Below are positions 5,174 through 6,428 of a DNA stretch of 6,428 nucleotides, piece by piece. The notes under the pieces were generated by a model. The model was not told the DNA's origin. It worked only from the letters and a program-made list of their open reading frames with translations, and did no database searches. The position numbers and the translations under genes are program-made. Source of the DNA: Thermodesulfobacteriota bacterium (GTDB lineage Bacteria > Desulfobacterota > Thermodesulfobacteria > Thermodesulfobacteriales > Thermodesulfobacteriaceae); contig QNAZ01000050.1 of NCBI GenBank assembly GCA_003641645.1, positions 1-6,428 of the forward strand, written 5' to 3'. Position 1 is the stretch's first letter. Each line of letters starts with the position of its first letter.

Positions 5174-6337
5174 TTAGAATCCGGGGGTAATAACAGAAGT
5201 TACAGGTCCAACTGTAGGTGTATAGCTTACAGAAAGAGTATTTGCCTGAAGGTTGTTACTTCCTGCTGCAACATTAACACCTATATTCCCTACTGCACCT
5301 GAAAGCACACTACCACTTAAAGATGCTGTATTTATGGTGTTAATACTTACTATACCTATAGGTATAGAACCTGTAATAGTCCCAGTAAGTTCGATATTCT
5401 CTATACCTATATCTCCAGTAACCGTCCCTTCTGCATCTCCAGTATAAGTATTTTCTGGATTACCAAAGCTATCCCATATCGTTCCTTCTTCTGTTCCCTC
5501 ATAAGTACCAGCCAAATTACCAGTAATATCCTCACTCATTTGAACTGTTAATTCAATAGGAATTTCTCCTCCTTCCATTTCTTCTATAATAGGTTGATTG
5601 TTTACCGTGTTATATTTAGATTTTTGCTGAACATATGCTACACCTATTCCAACCTTAGCTGGACCAACAGCTATACCTAATTGATTTGTCTGAGCATTAT
5701 CAACTCCAGCAGCAATATTAAGTCCTATATTTCCTTGTGCACTTGACAATGCATTATCACTTGCAGAAGCAGTATTTGTTACTCCTTCATTATTTACTTT
5801 ATTAAATTTAGCCTTTTGGACACTAAAAGTTTTAGATTCAACTAAGGAAGTTTCCTCTTCCCCAGCAGCAATTGCAACTACATTACTTTGTGCATTATAA
5901 TCTCCTGCTACTACATTAGCACCTATATTACCCTGTGCTCCACTAAGAACATCACCACTTACTGTTGCTTCATTTTCAGTACGCCGATTATTAATCTTAT
6001 TAAACATAAGAAATTGATCATTTTTGCTGAGTGCTCTTACCAACCCACTTACTTCCATATCTTTTTTACCATTACTAATTGAAATATTAGTTGTAATAAG
6101 AGAAAGATAAGCTTCCAGATCAGCAACACCCATTACTTGAAGTGTAACATCTAAATTACCACTTAATTCTCCATCAAAATCAAAATACCCTGTGCACTCC
6201 ATACCACATAATTGAGATAAATCTGGTAATTCTGGCGGTAATTCTTGAGCCTTAGCTCCTATAGGAGCTAATAAAGATACTGAAAATGCTAAAGCACCTG
6301 CTAAAACTAACTTTTTCCTAAACACTCTTTTTAACAT
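5174..6337 (-). CDS. secreted Asn/Gln/Gly repeat protein, candidate functional amyloid subunit (FapB/FapC-like)
   Basis: A 387-residue exported protein. Residues 1-30 are a signal peptide (LKRVFRKK, hydrophobic core, cut after AKA). The mature start has LCGMEC (43-48) with the only two cysteines. A beta-prone domain (about 49-110) follows. Then come three copies of a repeat around GNIGxNxxAG-xxN-x-Q-x-N: residues 112-159, 178-225 (26 of 48 identical to the first) and 332-374. Between the second and third is an 84-residue Gly/Thr/Glu-rich segment (248-331). Regular Asn and Gln spacing, Ala/Gly/Ser/Val richness and a secreted fate recall the Pseudomonas Fap amyloid subunits, as I remember their repeats; I could not compare directly. 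The adjacent C39 gene supports this. Unlike FapC, which carries a C-terminal CxxC, the cysteines here are N-terminal and spaced CxxxC. Start is fixed by AGGAGGTG. Confidence 0.82.
   Translation of the reverse strand: MLKRVFRKKLVLAGALAFSVSLLAPIGAKAQELPPELPDLSQLCGMECTGYFDFDGELSGNLDVTLQVMGVADLEAYLSLITTNISISNGKKDMEVSGLVRALSKNDQFLMFNKINNRRTENEATVSGDVLSGAQGNIGANVVAGDYNAQSNVVAIAAGEEETSLVESKTFSVQKAKFNKVNNEGVTNTASASDNALSSAQGNIGLNIAAGVDNAQTNQLGIAVGPAKVGIGVAYVQQKSKYNTVNNQPIIEEMEGGEIPIELTVQMSEDITGNLAGTYEGTEEGTIWDSFGNPENTYTGDAEGTVTGDIGIENIELTGTITGSIPIGIVSINTINTASLSGSVLSGAVGNIGVNVAAGSNNLQANTLSVSYTPTVGPVTSVITPGF
5216..5344 (-). repeat. Fap-like repeat 3 (core) in the secreted repeat protein
   Basis: This codes for residues 332-374, with INTINTASLSGSVLSG, GNIGVNVAAGSNN and QANTLSVSY. 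It matches repeats 1 and 2 from the Asn-Thr start to the end. A second repeat-like opening, YNTVNN, occurs earlier at residues 242-247 and is cut off from this core by the inserted segment. This copy is also the one most like the repeat in the 159-residue protein. Confidence 0.8.
5663..5806 (-). repeat. Fap-like repeat 2 in the secreted repeat protein
   Basis: This codes for residues 178-225, running from FNKVNN through SSAQGNIGLN to GIAVG. It aligns to repeat 1 without gaps. The conserved Asn and Gln positions recur at fixed spacing, as expected if the copies stack in register as beta-strands. It is followed by VGIGVAYVQQKSK before the next YNTVNN. Confidence 0.85.
5861..6004 (-). repeat. 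Fap-like repeat 1 in the secreted repeat protein
   Basis: This codes for residues 112-159, running from FNKINN through SGAQGNIGAN to AIAAG. It shares 26 of 48 residues with repeat 2, including both FNK and NN at the start, AQGNIG in the middle, and NAQ near the end. A 66-residue period separates the starts of repeats 1 and 2, leaving an 18-residue linker rich in Glu, Ser and Val. Confidence 0.85.
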
Positions 6338-6341
6338 GGTA

Positions 6342-6349
6342 CACCTCCT
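6342..6349 (-). promoter_or_regulatory. strong ribosome binding site of the repeat protein
   Basis: AGGAGGTG on the minus strand, the full complement of the 16S 3' end, lies four bases before the ATG at 6335-6337. It is the best ribosome binding site in the window and fits a protein made in large amounts. Confidence 0.85.
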
Positions 6350-6366
6350 TTTTTAGTTTTTTTATG

Positions 6367-6428
6367 TTATTTAAGAATTGCCCTGTTAAAATTTAAATGA
6401 AAAGTATTAGCAATACCATTTCCTATAC
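6367..6428 (-). CDS. possible 3' end of an upstream gene, cut by the window edge
   Basis: One minus-strand frame is open from the window edge to a TAA at 6367-6369, giving 19 full codons that end in NTFHLNFNRAILK; the other two frames have early stops. It would end 29 nt before the repeat-protein ATG, as in an operon. The alternation of large hydrophobic and polar residues in TFHLNFN suits a beta-strand, and Fap operons carry an outer-membrane pore gene, fapF. A run this short is expected by chance fairly often, so the call is weak. Confidence 0.33.
   Translation of the reverse strand, partial: IGNGIANTFHLNFNRAILK

Noticed and set aside
5253..5447. Plus-strand 64-codon frame opposite the repeat protein, rich in Pro, Ile and Val
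   Set aside because: Its composition mirrors the Gly/Thr/Asn-rich codons of the gene on the other strand; no start signal.
5534..5599. Gly-Gly at residues 256-257 of the repeat protein as a C39 cleavage site
   Set aside because: It lies mid-protein in EEMEGGEIP and lacks the leader pattern of hydrophobic residues at -4 and -7 with the usual spacing; Met at -3 and Glu at -4 do not fit.
5663..6004. Repeated DNA as a CRISPR or recombination array
   Set aside because: The similarity is at protein level, with diverged codons and long spacing; it is coding repeat sequence.
5888..6082. Plus-strand 64-codon frame rich in Ile, Thr and Cys opposite the repeat protein
   Set aside because: A shadow of the repeat-protein gene, without a ribosome binding site or plausible composition.
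6404..6416. GTATT-AGC-AATAC inverted repeat at the right edge as an operator or hairpin
   Set aside because: Five A/T-dominated pairs with a three-base loop are too weak, and such short palindromes are common here.

Overview
The window is AT-rich DNA (roughly 30% GC by eye) with proteins rich in Lys, Glu and Ile. It carries a heptose-phosphate nucleotidyltransferase domain (LPS core), FlgM with a sigma-28-type promoter, and several Sec-type signal peptides. This points to a flagellated Gram-negative bacterium, probably a thermophile such as a member of Thermodesulfobacteriota; a low-GC Aquificota is an alternative. The placement is an inference from composition and gene content.

Plus strand, 154-3508: four tightly packed housekeeping-type genes run in one direction. 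They are acylphosphatase, an M20 family (PepT/YqjE-like) metallopeptidase, a ComF-type phosphoribosyltransferase, and a fusion of a nitrilase-superfamily amidohydrolase to an RfaE2/HldE-type heptose-1-phosphate adenylyltransferase. Gaps are 15 nt, a 14-nt overlap, and 12 nt, so a single operon is likely. The only good promoter is just before 154 and places the predicted transcript start almost on the first ATG. Shine-Dalgarno sites are absent or very weak throughout this operon. The first 153 bases contain this promoter and otherwise only T-rich sequence.

Minus strand, 3505-6428: this is read from the right edge leftwards. It holds a possible 3' end of a gene cut by the window edge, then a 387-aa secreted Asn/Gln/Gly-rich repeat protein, an intrinsic-terminator-like hairpin, a secreted C39-family cysteine peptidase, a secreted 159-aa protein, and flgM. 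The repeat protein resembles the functional amyloid subunits (FapB/FapC) of the Pseudomonas Fap system, and Fap operons also encode a C39 peptidase (FapD). The 159-aa protein has a degenerate copy of the same repeat, and a Gly-Gly leader-like motif shortly after its signal peptide. I read these three genes as a compact Fap-like extracellular fibre or adhesin system: major subunit, peptidase, minor subunit. This is the most interesting content of the window.

flgM has a near-consensus sigma-28 promoter and possibly a sigma-70 promoter as well. It converges on the plus-strand operon so tightly that the two stop codons overlap. No terminator is visible between the fibre genes and flgM. Read-through could therefore tie fibre production to FlgM, the inhibitor of the flagellar sigma factor; that link is a hypothesis. 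No RNA genes, CRISPR arrays or mobile elements were seen.
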